From assembly GCF_000813725.1 (NCBI RefSeq), contig NZ_JWLD01000016.1, positions 62,001 to 126,000 on the forward strand: DNA of 64,000 bases. Reading direction: 5' to 3'. Below are positions 50,590 through 59,202 of the stretch, in pieces. A program made the translations under genes and the position numbers. The notes beneath the pieces were generated by a model that was not told where the DNA came from, ran no database searches, and worked only from the letters and a program-made list of their open reading frames with translations. Within the stretch, counting starts at the first letter, position 1; every line of letters starts with the position of its first letter. Origin of the DNA: Leisingera sp. ANG-Vp (lineage in GTDB: Bacteria; Pseudomonadota; Alphaproteobacteria; Rhodobacterales; Rhodobacteraceae).

Positions 50590-51534
50590 TTACTTGTCCT
50601 TGCCGTCCTCGGCATCGAACTCGGCCATCAGCGGATCATCGGGATGGGCGTCCATCTCGTCTTCATCGTCATAATAGCCATCCGCCCGCAGCTGTGCCTC
50701 ACGCTTCTTCTCAACCCGTCCGACAAGGAAGATCGAGATCTCGTAGAGCCCGTAGACCACGGTGAACAGAATGATCTGGGTGATCACATCCGGCGGGGTC
50801 ACCAGCGCTGCCAGCACCAGAATCGCCACCACCGCGTATTTGCGGACCGAGCCCAGGCCTTCGGCGCTCACCAGCCCGGCCTTGCCCATCAGCGTCAGCA
50901 GCACCGGCAGCTGGAAGCACAGGCCAAAAGCCATGATGAACTTGAGCGTGATGTCGAGCGATTCATTCACTTTGCCGAAGAAGGTGATTCTCACCCCTTC
51001 CGAGGTTTCCGGCACCACTGCGACCTCGGCAGGCACCTCGCCGGTGGCCGCGGACAGCAGGTTGGCAAAAATCGAACTGACATCTGCAAAGCCCAGGAAG
51101 AACTGCATTGCAAGCGGCGTGACGACAAACTGGGCAAAAGACGCGCCCAGCAGGAACATGAACGGCGACGCAATCAGGAACGGCAGAAAGGCGCCCTTTT
51201 CGCTCTTGTACAGTCCCGGCGCCACAAACCGCCAAAGCTGGAAGCCGATCACCGGGAACGACAGGGCAAAACCGAACACCATCGAGATCCGGAACAGCGT
51301 GAACAGATACTCCTGCGGAGAGGTGTACTGCAGCGTCGGCGACGGGTCGCCCAGATCGCGCAGCGTTTGCTCGATCGGCCCCACCAGGAACTGAAGGATC
51401 GGCTCGGCCACGGTAAAGGCCAGCACAATCCCCACGGCAAAGGCAAGGACAGAGCGGATCAGCCGCGTGCGCAGTTCGGCAAGATGCTCGATCAGCGGCG
51501 CGGTTGAGTCGTCGATCTCATCCGTTTTGCTCAT
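50590..51534 (-). CDS. tatC: Sec-independent protein translocase TatC
   Basis: The multi-spanning receptor of the twin-arginine translocase; 314 residues with six predicted membrane helices. Conserved segments are [20 protein letters not shown] at the N-terminus and [20 protein letters not shown] in the core. It is longer than the Escherichia coli protein because of an extended periplasmic loop ([20 protein letters not shown]) and an acidic C-terminal tail. Its start overlaps the tatB stop by four bases. The Tat system exports folded cofactor proteins. Confidence 0.95.
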   Translation of the reverse strand: MSKTDEIDDSTAPLIEHLAELRTRLIRSVLAFAVGIVLAFTVAEPILQFLVGPIEQTLRDLGDPSPTLQYTSPQEYLFTLFRISMVFGFALSFPVIGFQLWRFVAPGLYKSEKGAFLPFLIASPFMFLLGASFAQFVVTPLAMQFFLGFADVSSIFANLLSAATGEVPAEVAVVPETSEGVRITFFGKVNESLDITLKFIMAFGLCFQLPVLLTLMGKAGLVSAEGLGSVRKYAVVAILVLAALVTPPDVITQIILFTVVYGLYEISIFLVGRVEKKREAQLRADGYYDDEDEMDAHPDDPLMAEFDAEDGKDK

Positions 51535-52010
51535 GATTTGGCCTCTTCTTCCGCTTTTGGCTCCGCAGGTGCCAGCGCGGCCTCGTATTCTTCCGCCTTG
51601 GCCAGCGCCTCCTCAGCCTCGCGCGCCTTGCGCTCGGCGGCAGCACGCGCAGTCGATGCCTGGATCTTCTTGGCATTTTCAGCGCGTTCCGCGGCCAGTT
51701 TGCCGGTCTCGCTTTCGGGGTCGTATTTGGTGGGATCAATCGACGACGCCATCTCCTGCGCCGCCTGCTTGACCCCGTCCATGGCCGTGCCCACCGGGTT
51801 GGCAGCCGCCTTCAGACCCTTGGCGACATCATTGACTCCGGCATCATCCGCCGCGTCATGCATCGCCCGGCTGAACTCGCGCGCCATGCCCTTGGCCTTG
51901 CCCACAAACCGCCCGACGTTGCGGAACAGCATGGGCAGGTCCTTGGGGCCGACGACGATCAGCGCCACCACGCCGATGACCAGCAGTTCGGTCCACCCAA
52001 GATCGAACAT
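51531..52010 (-). CDS. tatB: Sec-independent protein translocase TatB
   Basis: A 159-residue TatB with [20 protein letters not shown] as the membrane helix and the conserved [20 protein letters not shown] amphipathic helix. The C-terminal part is an Ala/Glu/Lys-rich coiled region. TatB forms the substrate receptor with TatC. It lies six bases after tatA and overlaps tatC by four. Confidence 0.95.
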   Translation of the reverse strand: MFDLGWTELLVIGVVALIVVGPKDLPMLFRNVGRFVGKAKGMAREFSRAMHDAADDAGVNDVAKGLKAAANPVGTAMDGVKQAAQEMASSIDPTKYDPESETGKLAAERAENAKKIQASTARAAAERKAREAEEALAKAEEYEAALAPAEPKAEEEAKS

Positions 52011-52016
52011 GGGGCC

Positions 52017-52232
52017 TTACGCCTTGTCTTTTTCGGTCTCGGGCGTGACGTCCTTGGCCTCGGCGGCGGCGTCCTCTTCCAGCTCCTTGGTGCCTTCGTT
52101 GATGCCCTTCTTGAAGGAGGTGATGCCTTTGCCGACTTCGCCCATCAGCGAGGAAATCTTGCCGCGGCCGAACAGGACCAGGACGACGACAGCGATCAGC
52201 AGAATGCCGGGAAGGCCGATGTTGTTGAGCAT
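52017..52232 (-). CDS. tatA: Sec-independent protein translocase TatA
   Basis: The pore-forming Tat subunit; 71 residues. One membrane helix ([20 protein letters not shown]) is followed by the [20 protein letters not shown] amphipathic helix and an acidic tail. The ATG at 52232 was selected over an upstream in-frame start by family length. It is first in the tatABC operon. Confidence 0.95.
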   Translation of the reverse strand: MLNNIGLPGILLIAVVVLVLFGRGKISSLMGEVGKGITSFKKGINEGTKELEEDAAAEAKDVTPETEKDKA

Positions 52233-52389
52233 GAGAGAACTCCTTTTTTCTTGCAGCGCCGGATACAAGGCGCCGGTCTTTTCCGTTGCAACGGGTGTAG
52301 CGCGCGTGCGGCGCCAAGCGGAAGCGCTTCGCCATTCGCAATACGCTTACGCCGGGCAGAATCCACGAAAATTGCAGCCGCCCCGCATC

Positions 52390-52413
52390 CAACTGACAGG
52401 TTTATGTCAGTTG
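52390..52413. promoter_or_regulatory. Perfect 9-bp inverted repeat upstream of the ABM-like gene
   Basis: CAACTGACA (52390-52398) and TGTCAGTTG (52405-52413) are exact reverse complements around GGTTTA. The element is 46 bases before the ATG at 52459 and looks like a dimeric repressor operator. The WYL regulator downstream is one candidate protein. Confidence 0.5.
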
Positions 52414-52458
52414 ATGGGCGGTAAATCCAGCCCATCACAGCAAACAAGGAGAGACGTG

Positions 52459-52767
52459 ATGAGCAAACATGTGGCCGAAATCGTGACCTTTGAACTGGCC
52501 GAGGGCGTCAGCCAGGCGGATTTTGTCGCCCTGAGCCAGGCCAGCGAAGCCTTTGTCCGGGCACAACCCGGCTTTCTGCACCGTCAGCTCAGCCGCGGCG
52601 CAGACGGGCGCTGGACCGACTACGTGGTCTGGGAAGACATGGAAACAGCGCAAACCGTGGCAGCCGAATTCCACAAGCAGGACTTCTGCGCCGGTCTGAT
52701 GAAAGCCATTGCCGACGGCAGTGCAAACATGCGCCATGAAGAGGTGCTGTGGGACATGGCCTCCTGA
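52459..52767 (+). CDS. Small ABM-like dimeric alpha/beta-barrel protein
   Basis: A 102-residue protein with a clear AAGGAGAG site before the ATG. The sequence MSKHVAEIVTFELAEGVSQA, FVRAQPGFLHRQLS and VVWEDMETAQTVAAEFHKQD matches the dimeric barrel fold of antibiotic biosynthesis monooxygenase-like proteins. No catalytic residues can be assigned. It precedes a WYL-domain regulator on the same strand after 74 bases, so the two probably form a regulated unit. Confidence 0.75.
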   Translation: MSKHVAEIVTFELAEGVSQADFVALSQASEAFVRAQPGFLHRQLSRGADGRWTDYVVWEDMETAQTVAAEFHKQDFCAGLMKAIADGSANMRHEEVLWDMAS

Positions 52768-52841
52768 AAACGGCGCGGCACCCGCATCGCGCCGGGTGCC
52801 GCTCTTGACCTTGCCCCCCTGCCCGCGCCAAGGCTAGTCCC

Positions 52842-53516
52842 ATGCGCCGCACCGACCGCCTTTTCGAAATCATCCAGATCCTGCGCGACGGGAAGCTGCA
52901 CCGCGCCCAGGACATTGCCGAGCGGCTGGAGGTCTCCACCCGCACCATCTACCGCGACATGGACACGCTGGCGGCCTCCGGCGTGCCGGTCGAGGGGGAG
53001 CGCGGCGTCGGCTATTTGGTGCGCGAGCAGATCAGCCTGCCGCCGCTGACCCTCACACCGGAGGAGCTGGAGGCGCTGAACCTCGGCATGGCCATCGTCG
53101 CCGAAGCGGCGGACCCGGACCTCAAATCCGCCGCTTTGTCGCTGGCCTCGAAAATCGACGCCGTGCTGCCGGAACAGACCATTGCCGAGGCGGATGCCTG
53201 GAAATTCGCTGTCTACCCGTTCTCGGACGCCGCCCGCGCCCTGGCCCATATGCCGACTTTGCGCGCCGCGATCAAAGCCCGGCAGAAACTGCAGCTCAGC
53301 TACCGCCGCATCGACGGCACCCTGACCCAGCGCAGGATCCGCCCGCTGCACATGGAATACTGGGGCCGGGTCTGGACCCTCACCGCCTGGTGCGAAACCC
53401 GAAACGCCTTCCGCGTCTTCCGGGTCGATCTCATCGAGGACGCTTCCGCCCTGCCCGAACTTTTTGTCGACGAACCCGGCAAACGGTTGCAGGACTACGA
53501 TCCTTACGGTTCCTGA
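52842..53516 (+). CDS. YafY-type HTH/WYL-domain transcriptional regulator
   Basis: A 224-residue regulator. The N-terminal HTH_11 domain has MRRTDRLFEIIQILRDGKLH and EVSTRTIYRDMDTLAASGVP. The WYL domain has KARQKLQLSYRRIDGTLTQR and RPLHMEYWGRVWTLTAWCET. WYL regulators sense small ligands or nucleic acids. It follows the ABM-like gene, which it may control. Confidence 0.9.
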   Translation: MRRTDRLFEIIQILRDGKLHRAQDIAERLEVSTRTIYRDMDTLAASGVPVEGERGVGYLVREQISLPPLTLTPEELEALNLGMAIVAEAADPDLKSAALSLASKIDAVLPEQTIAEADAWKFAVYPFSDAARALAHMPTLRAAIKARQKLQLSYRRIDGTLTQRRIRPLHMEYWGRVWTLTAWCETRNAFRVFRVDLIEDASALPELFVDEPGKRLQDYDPYGS

Positions 53517-53520
53517 TACC

Positions 53521-53580
53521 GCTTCTTTCTGGTTCCAAATACCCCGGGGGAGCCGCCAAAGGCGGCGGGGGCAGCGCCCC
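53521..53580 (+). repeat. Interspersed repeat family A, copy 4
   Basis: GCTTCTTTCTGGTTCCAAAT, ACCCCGGGGG, a GCCGCC AAA GGCGGC hairpin, and GGGGGCAGCGCCCC. It lies between the convergent regulator and GNAT genes and has the same parts as copy 1. Confidence 0.78.
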
Positions 53581-54431
53581 TAACCCAGCTCAAAACTTGT
53601 GACGCCGTAAATCATCGGCAGTTCCAGCTGCGGCGCCTCCCCGCGGTACATCCGTGCGGTCTCAAACACCGGCTCCAGCCCCAGAGACTGCGCCACTCGT
53701 ACCGCTTCTGCATGGGGTTCCGGCACATCCAAAAACACCTCCTGCCCCTCAGGCAGATCCTGCAGCAGCCGCGCCAGCACTGCCTCCGCAGCCTCCCGCG
53801 ACGCCGCAACCAGCGGCCCGATCTTATACCCGCTGCGGCAGGGGCGCAGGGTGCCGAACCCTTCCATGACACCATCCCGGCAAGCAGCATAGGCGTGATG
53901 CCCCTCAGCGCTCAGCCACTGCGCCCAGAACATGCCCCGCTGCACAGGGAATACGCGGCCGTCCAGCGCCTCCAGCCCTGCCGCAGGCTCCGCCAGCAGC
54001 AGCAGGTCGAAGCCTGCGCCAGCCGCCAGCGCGCCTGCCGGAACGCCGCCAAAGCGGATATTGCGGTACGCCAATTCAAAGCCTGAACGGCGGTAGTTCT
54101 CCTGCTGATCCACCACCCCGTCGAGCCCCACTGTGCGGGGTCCAGCATGTTCCAGCGCCTTCTGCCACAGCGCGTAGCCATAGCCCTGGCCGCGGTGCTC
54201 CGGCGCCACGATATAGAAGCCAAGAAACGCAAAGCTGCTGCCGTAGTTCACCACCGAGATGCAAGCGATCATCTGCCCGTTCAGGAAACCGCCCCAGAAT
54301 CCTTCCGGGTCAACGGCACCAAAGCAGGCCGCGTCCTGATCACCGGGATTCCAGCCCTCCAGCGCCGCCCACTCCACAGCGGCCCGGATTTCCGCAGGCG
54401 TCAAAGCCCGGATGTCATAGCCGTCCTGCAT
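53580..54431 (-). CDS. GNAT family N-acetyltransferase with C-terminal Acetyltransf_18-type domain
   Basis: A 283-residue protein. The N-terminal GNAT fold has the acetyl-CoA loop YIVAPEHRGQGYGYALWQKA. The second half (VFLDVPEPHAEAVRVAQSLG, LEPVFETARMYRG) resembles the C-terminal domain of YitH/HolE-like two-domain acetyltransferases. The ATG at 54431 has GGAGG six bases upstream. It follows the ABC ATPase gene on the same strand after 43 bases. Substrate unknown. Confidence 0.87.
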   Translation of the reverse strand: MQDGYDIRALTPAEIRAAVEWAALEGWNPGDQDAACFGAVDPEGFWGGFLNGQMIACISVVNYGSSFAFLGFYIVAPEHRGQGYGYALWQKALEHAGPRTVGLDGVVDQQENYRRSGFELAYRNIRFGGVPAGALAAGAGFDLLLLAEPAAGLEALDGRVFPVQRGMFWAQWLSAEGHHAYAACRDGVMEGFGTLRPCRSGYKIGPLVAASREAAEAVLARLLQDLPEGQEVFLDVPEPHAEAVRVAQSLGLEPVFETARMYRGEAPQLELPMIYGVTSFELG

Positions 54432-54474
54432 CTGCACCTCCTGTCACTCTGGAGGCAACAATGCCTGCTAAGCC

Positions 54475-55581
54475 TTAAGCGGGAAAGACAAAACAGCGGT
54501 TGCGCCGAACCGTGAGCCACATGACGCGGCCCTTCTCCGGCAGAAACACATTGGGCACTGTGGCTTTCAGCAGCGAGCCGTCGAATTCCATCCGGAATTC
54601 AACCAGGCTTTCGCTGCCCAGGAAGCGCGCCCGTTCCACGGACGCCCGCGCCGCAACACCGTCGCTGGGGGTCGGCAGCGGCCCCTTGCCGCCGCGGTCG
54701 AAATCGATGCGCAGATGCTGCGGGCGGAAGACGATCTCCACCGCAGTGCCATCCGTCACCCCGGGTGCCAGAAACTCGCCAAAGGCTGTCTTGGCCAGCG
54801 CCCCGTTCACTTCCGCCTTCAGCACGTTCACGTCGCTGAAAAACGCCACCGCCGCCTTGTCCACCGGATGGGTATAGACGTTGTAGGGCGCGCCTTGCTG
54901 CACGATCTTTCCGCCCCGCATCAGCGCAATCTCATCGGCCATCCGCATCGCCTCTTCCGGCTCATGCGTCACCAGCAGAACCGCGGTGTCTTCCTCTTTC
55001 AGAAGGCTCAGCGTTTCATCCCGGATGCCGTCGCGCAGCCGGTTGTCGAGGCCGGAGAACGGCTCATCCATCAGCATGATCCGCGGCCGCGGCGCAATCG
55101 CGCGCGCCAGTGCCACCCGCTGCTGCTCGCCGCCCGACAACTGATGCGGATAGCCGTCGATGAAGCGTTTCAGCGATACACGGTTCAAGAGCTCCTCGAC
55201 CCTTGCCCGCTTCTCGTCCTTGCTGCCTTTCAGGCCGAAGCCGACGTTGTCAGCAACGCTCAGGTGCGGGAACAGGGCAAAGTCCTGGAACATCAGCCCG
55301 ATCTCGCGCCGCTCCGGCGGCACCCGGAACACGGTGTCGCAGATCAGCTTGCCGTCCACATAGATCTCGCCGCTGTCCTGCATCTCCACCCCGGCGATCA
55401 TCCGCAGGGTGGTGGATTTGCCGCAGCCCGAGGGCCCCAGCAGGCAGGTCACCTGCCCGGCCTGGATCTGCAGCGAGACATCATCGACCACCGCACGGCC
55501 TTCGAAGAACCGCTTGATGTTGCGGATCTCCAGCCGCGGCGCGGCCATGGTGCTGAGCATGTCGGCAGGGGCAGTGTTCAT
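54475..55581 (-). CDS. Orphan ABC transporter ATPase, FbpC/PotA-like
   Basis: A 368-residue ATPase of the iron/polyamine/sulfate importer class. Walker A is LLGPSGCGKSTTLRMIAG, the signature is HQLSGGEQQRVALARA, Walker B is RIMLMDEPFSGLD, and a C-terminal TOBE domain starts near residue 270. The FRVPPERREIGLMFQDFALF Q-loop favours the ferric-iron subfamily. No permease or binding protein is adjacent. The ATG at 55581 lies in a longer open frame that runs into intergenic sequence. Confidence 0.88.
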   Translation of the reverse strand: MNTAPADMLSTMAAPRLEIRNIKRFFEGRAVVDDVSLQIQAGQVTCLLGPSGCGKSTTLRMIAGVEMQDSGEIYVDGKLICDTVFRVPPERREIGLMFQDFALFPHLSVADNVGFGLKGSKDEKRARVEELLNRVSLKRFIDGYPHQLSGGEQQRVALARAIAPRPRIMLMDEPFSGLDNRLRDGIRDETLSLLKEEDTAVLLVTHEPEEAMRMADEIALMRGGKIVQQGAPYNVYTHPVDKAAVAFFSDVNVLKAEVNGALAKTAFGEFLAPGVTDGTAVEIVFRPQHLRIDFDRGGKGPLPTPSDGVAARASVERARFLGSESLVEFRMEFDGSLLKATVPNVFLPEKGRVMWLTVRRNRCFVFPA

Positions 55582-55691
55582 GAGGCCTCGGGGCTGTTTC
55601 CGATGAAAACGCTTAGGTTCACGCCGGGATAGCAACCCAGTGGCGGAGCCGCAAGCGGTCAGAATTGCCGGGGACGCCTTGGAAAACACGA

Positions 55692-55762
55692 CGAGGGCAG
55701 CGCCCGGCCCTGGGTGGGCGTGAAGCGCCCTCCCGTGGGGAGGGTCGGGCGCTGCCCGTCCT
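55692..55762 (+). repeat. Interspersed repeat family B, copy 2
   Basis: ACGAGGGCAGCGCCCGGCCC, TGGGTGGGCGTGAAGCGCCC, TCCCGTGGGGAGGG, TCGGGCGCTGCCCG. It lies between the ABC ATPase gene and the ArsM-type methyltransferase and can fold through its GGGCAGCGCCCG and CGGGCGCTGCCC arms. Confidence 0.78.
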
Positions 55763-55790
55763 CTCGGCCGGGCGGGACATTAATCCCGCC

Positions 55791-56840
55791 TCAGCAGCAG
55801 CCCGCCGCGGCGCCTTCCTGCTCCAGCCCGTTAAAGGGCGAATTGCCGCCGCAGCCGGCAAAGATGCCGTAGTGGGTATCAAAGTTGCCGATAAACTCAA
55901 AATGCGGCGCCAGGCGGCTGTCCTGCAGCATCATCCAAGTATTGCCGCAGACCGGAAACACCTTGCCCGCTTCGATAATATGGTGGTCATCCAGCGCAAA
56001 CACATGCGGCGCGTGCGCGATGGTGCCCTTGTAGATCACCGCCTGGCCGTAATCCTCGCAGGCGGGCTCCAGTGCCGGCAGCTTGAACAGCCGGTAGGTG
56101 GCCGACAGAAACTTCAGCGGCTGGACGCGTTTTTCCAGCACCGGATTCTCGATTGTCAAAAGGCGCGAGGTCACCATCCGCGGGTCCTTGAAGCCGGACT
56201 CCTTGGCAATCGACAGAAAGTCGTTCCAATAAAGCGCACCGGACAGGCACTCGCCATAGAGCACCTCATCCTTGGCCATCTCTTCCGGCACCCGGCGGTC
56301 GGCATAGACGTCCGAGAAATACATCTCGCCGCCCTCTTTCAGCAGGTGATGCGCGCCGCGCAGCACCGCGCCCTTATCGGTGGCCAGGTTGATCACGCAG
56401 TTGGAGACGATAATGTCAAAGGAACCCGGCTCCAGGTCCAGCTCCTCCAGCTTTTCAATATAGCCGTGGTGGAATTCGACGTTGGAATTGGCATAGCCGA
56501 AGGCTTCGGCGTGATAATCCTGATGGCGGCGCGCCACCTCCAGCTGCGCCGGGGTCATATCGACGCCGACCACCTTGCCGCTCTCGCCGACCAGCGCCGA
56601 CAGCGCATAGACATCGCGTCCCGCGCCGCAGCCAAGGTCGAGGATGCGCGCGCCCTCCAGCGCTTCCGGCGCAATCAGGCCGCAGCCGTAATAGCGGGTC
56701 AGCACCTCGTCATGGATCTTGGACAGCACCGCCTTCACATGATCCGGAATGTCGTCCGGCGTGCAGCAGGCATTGGTCTGGAGGTCCTCACTGCCCTGCA
56801 GCACCTCGCCGTAATAGTTCTGCACGTTTTCATGTTTCAT
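55791..56840 (-). CDS. arsM: ArsM-type arsenite S-adenosylmethionine methyltransferase
   Basis: A 349-residue methyltransferase. The N-terminal segment YYGEVLQGSEDLQTNACCTP and the Rossmann motif ARILDLGCGAGRDVYALSAL match the long ArsM family. The family cysteines appear as ACC near residue 25, RYYGCG (about 53), SNCVINLA and YGECLSGALY, so the As(III) site looks complete. Methylation turns arsenite into volatile or less retained species. The C-terminus ends in GCGGNSPFNGLEQEG and AAAGCC, with extra cysteines. No other ars genes are adjacent. Confidence 0.85.
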   Translation of the reverse strand: MKHENVQNYYGEVLQGSEDLQTNACCTPDDIPDHVKAVLSKIHDEVLTRYYGCGLIAPEALEGARILDLGCGAGRDVYALSALVGESGKVVGVDMTPAQLEVARRHQDYHAEAFGYANSNVEFHHGYIEKLEELDLEPGSFDIIVSNCVINLATDKGAVLRGAHHLLKEGGEMYFSDVYADRRVPEEMAKDEVLYGECLSGALYWNDFLSIAKESGFKDPRMVTSRLLTIENPVLEKRVQPLKFLSATYRLFKLPALEPACEDYGQAVIYKGTIAHAPHVFALDDHHIIEAGKVFPVCGNTWMMLQDSRLAPHFEFIGNFDTHYGIFAGCGGNSPFNGLEQEGAAAGCC

Positions 56841-56973
56841 GGGGGGGCGCCTTTCCTGTGGTTCCGGACCAAAGGGATAGCGGCCTGCAGATAATGCGGC
56901 AATCAACGAGGCGGGTGATCTGACGCAACTGTGAAGGAGTGTGGGGAGAGGCCATTGCCACAGCAGCCTTCCG

Positions 56974-57051
56974 CCCGGTGGCACACCGGGCAGCGCCCGA
57001 CCTCCCCCACGGGAGGGCGCTTCGCACCCGCCCGAGGCCGGGCGATGCCCT
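56974..57051 (-). repeat. Interspersed repeat family B, copy 3 (inverted)
   Basis: On the minus strand: GGGCATCGCCCGGCCTCGGG, CGGGTGCGAAGCGCCCTCCC, GTGGGGGAGGTCGGGCGCTG, CCCGGTGTGCCACCGGGC. The central core is the same as copies 1 and 2. Confidence 0.78.
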
Positions 57052-57087
57052 TCTTGGGATTCTCCAAAGTTGAAGCCTGCGAAAGTC

Positions 57088-58209
57088 TCAGCCTTCCGGC
57101 AGCAGCTCAAACGCTGCCTCAGCCCGCACCTTGCCGTTCACCATCAGCTCAATCCGGTGCGGCCCCGGCACCAGTTTGAAGGTGGTGGCATCGCCCTTCA
57201 GCTTGTGCTTCTTGCCCAGCTCCAGCCTGCCGCCGGTGATCTTTGCCTGTTTCAGCTTGAACACCTTGGCTGAGGCCTTGCCGCCAGGGCGCTGGAAATG
57301 CAGGATATAATCCACCAGCACCGGCGCTCCGGCAGCCCCTTCCAGGCGGCAGAACACATCCAAGGCGTCGCCAATCCGCACCGTGTCCGGGACCTCGATG
57401 AACGCTTCCAGCGCCAGACCCGGATCGTAGCCCAGCATCTCCATCGCCCGCGGGTGGCCTGCCTTCACCAGCCCGCGCAGAGCATGGGAGGTCATCCAGT
57501 CCAGTTCCTTCTTCTGCTGTTTCCCGGCTGCCTGCCAGCTTTGCAGACGGTCCATCACCAGATCCGGATCCTTCTTGGCAATATCGTTCAGATGGTTGGC
57601 AATCGAGCGGGTGACGTAGCGGGTGCCATCGCCGTGCAGGCAGTCCAGGAGCGGCAGCGGCTCCGCCAGGTCCAGCCCGACAGCCTCGCCCCAAGGCAGC
57701 CGCGGCCGGGTGCCTTCGCTCACCAGTCGGCGCACATGATAGCTGGGGTGCCCGGCCCATTGCTCCATCCGCGCCAGCACCTCGGCAGGCCAGCGGTTCA
57801 GAAATGGCCGGATTGCCCATTCCATGGAAAACCGCTGAGTGATCTCCTCCAGCAGGTCCAGCGACAGATCGCGGTGCGCCTCAGCGCCCCGTGCGGCCAC
57901 ATACTCGCCCAGCGGCGCAAAGATGAAGTCGCCGAAGTCATCGTCGGTCTTGCCCGGGTCGAGCGGCGGCGGCAGTGCCTTCAGCAGGATAGGCGCAGCC
58001 TCGGGCAACGCGCCGGGAAGGTGGCGCGCCAGCACGTCCGCAATCAGCGTGATCCGCTGCTTCAGCTCCAGCGCCGGCAGCTCTGCCATGACCTGTTCTT
58101 CAAACAGATCCGCGTTGAACCCAGCCTCGGCCGCAGCAAAAAGGCCCGCCAGATAGCGGACCTTGTCGCGGTTGAACAGCTGGTCTTTCAGGGAAAATCC
58201 CGAAGCCAT
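57088..58209 (-). CDS. DNA alkylation repair protein, AlkD-like
   Basis: A 373-residue all-helical HEAT-repeat protein of the AlkC/AlkD-like family. Recognisable segments are FLNRWPAEVLARMEQWAGHP, YHVRRLVSEGTRPRLPWG and TRYVTRSIANHLNDIAKKDP. AlkD-type glycosylases remove alkylated bases. The last 100 residues (GDALDVFCRLEGAAGAPVLV onward) form a beta-rich extension of about the size of an immunoglobulin-like fold. The SDR gene lies just upstream on the same strand (9 bases). Confidence 0.87.
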   Translation of the reverse strand: MASGFSLKDQLFNRDKVRYLAGLFAAAEAGFNADLFEEQVMAELPALELKQRITLIADVLARHLPGALPEAAPILLKALPPPLDPGKTDDDFGDFIFAPLGEYVAARGAEAHRDLSLDLLEEITQRFSMEWAIRPFLNRWPAEVLARMEQWAGHPSYHVRRLVSEGTRPRLPWGEAVGLDLAEPLPLLDCLHGDGTRYVTRSIANHLNDIAKKDPDLVMDRLQSWQAAGKQQKKELDWMTSHALRGLVKAGHPRAMEMLGYDPGLALEAFIEVPDTVRIGDALDVFCRLEGAAGAPVLVDYILHFQRPGGKASAKVFKLKQAKITGGRLELGKKHKLKGDATTFKLVPGPHRIELMVNGKVRAEAAFELLPEG

Positions 58210-58218
58210 GTCAACTCC

Positions 58219-58998
58219 TTACATCGTGGTATTGGTTGCGCCGCCGTCCAGCAGGATGTTCTGCCCGACCATGAAGCCCGCATGCTGCGAGCACATGAAG
58301 GCGCAGGTGGCGCCGAATTCGGCCCGGGTGCCGTAGCGGCCCGCCGGGATGGTAGCGCAGCGTGCCGCCTTGGCCTCCTCGGGGGTGATGCCCTGCGCCT
58401 TGGCTGCACCGCCGTCCAGCGAAACCGCGCGGTCGGTCGCATGAATACCAGGCTGCAGGTTGTTGATGATGACGCCCTGGCCCGCCACCTGCCGCGCAGT
58501 GCCCGCGACATAGCCGGTGAGGCCGGCGCGCGCCGCATTCGACAGGCCCAGAACGGGGATCGGCGACTTCACCGACACCGAGGTGATATTGACCACCCGG
58601 CCCCAGCCGCGCTCGATCATGCCCGGCACCAGCGCCTTGATCAGCGCAATCGGGGTCAGCATGTTGGCATCCAGCGCGCTGATGAAATCCTCGCGGTCCC
58701 AATCGGTCCACATGCCCGGCGGCGGTCCGCCCGCATTGGTGACCAGAATATCAACGCCGCCGGCTGCATCCAGCACCTGGCTCTGCCCCTCCGGTGTGGT
58801 CACATCTGCGGCCACCGTCACCACATCGACGCCGTACTGATCACGGATCGCCTGCGCCGATGCCTCCAGCGCCTCGGCGCCGCGGGCGTTCATCACCAGG
58901 TTCACACCAGCCTCAGCCAGCGCCTCGGCGCAGCCCAGACCCAGCCCCTTGCTGCTGGCACAGACCAGCGCGCGCTTGCCCGAAATACCCAGATCCAT
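58219..58998 (-). CDS. Atypical short-chain dehydrogenase/reductase
   Basis: A 259-residue SDR with ALVCASSKGLGLGCAEALAE as the dinucleotide site and VDILVTNAGGPPPG. The C-terminus MVGQNILLDGGATNT is typical of FabG-like proteins. The catalytic YxxxK is not present: the helix reads LGLSNAARAGLTGY. The Ser of the triad is kept in NITSVSVKSP. This variant occurs in a known 3-oxoacyl-reductase-like subgroup, but the activity is doubtful. It is probably co-transcribed with the AlkD-like gene. Confidence 0.85.
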   Translation of the reverse strand: MDLGISGKRALVCASSKGLGLGCAEALAEAGVNLVMNARGAEALEASAQAIRDQYGVDVVTVAADVTTPEGQSQVLDAAGGVDILVTNAGGPPPGMWTDWDREDFISALDANMLTPIALIKALVPGMIERGWGRVVNITSVSVKSPIPVLGLSNAARAGLTGYVAGTARQVAGQGVIINNLQPGIHATDRAVSLDGGAAKAQGITPEEAKAARCATIPAGRYGTRAEFGATCAFMCSQHAGFMVGQNILLDGGATNTTM

Positions 58999-59202
58999 CT
59001 TGTCCTCCCTCGGGAATCTTCTCCGTTTGCGCGGAGCTTGCACTGCGCACGCACGGATGGCCAGCCCCCTGAACCGCTGCCCCAACCGTGAAGCTGCCGG
59101 AAAAACAGCGCCTTCCCTCCCCCTTTGTGCCACATTCTCACGCCATTTCTATTGGACGGGCTCTCCTGCGGGCCCACATATGGAATCAAACAGCCGCCGC
59201 CC

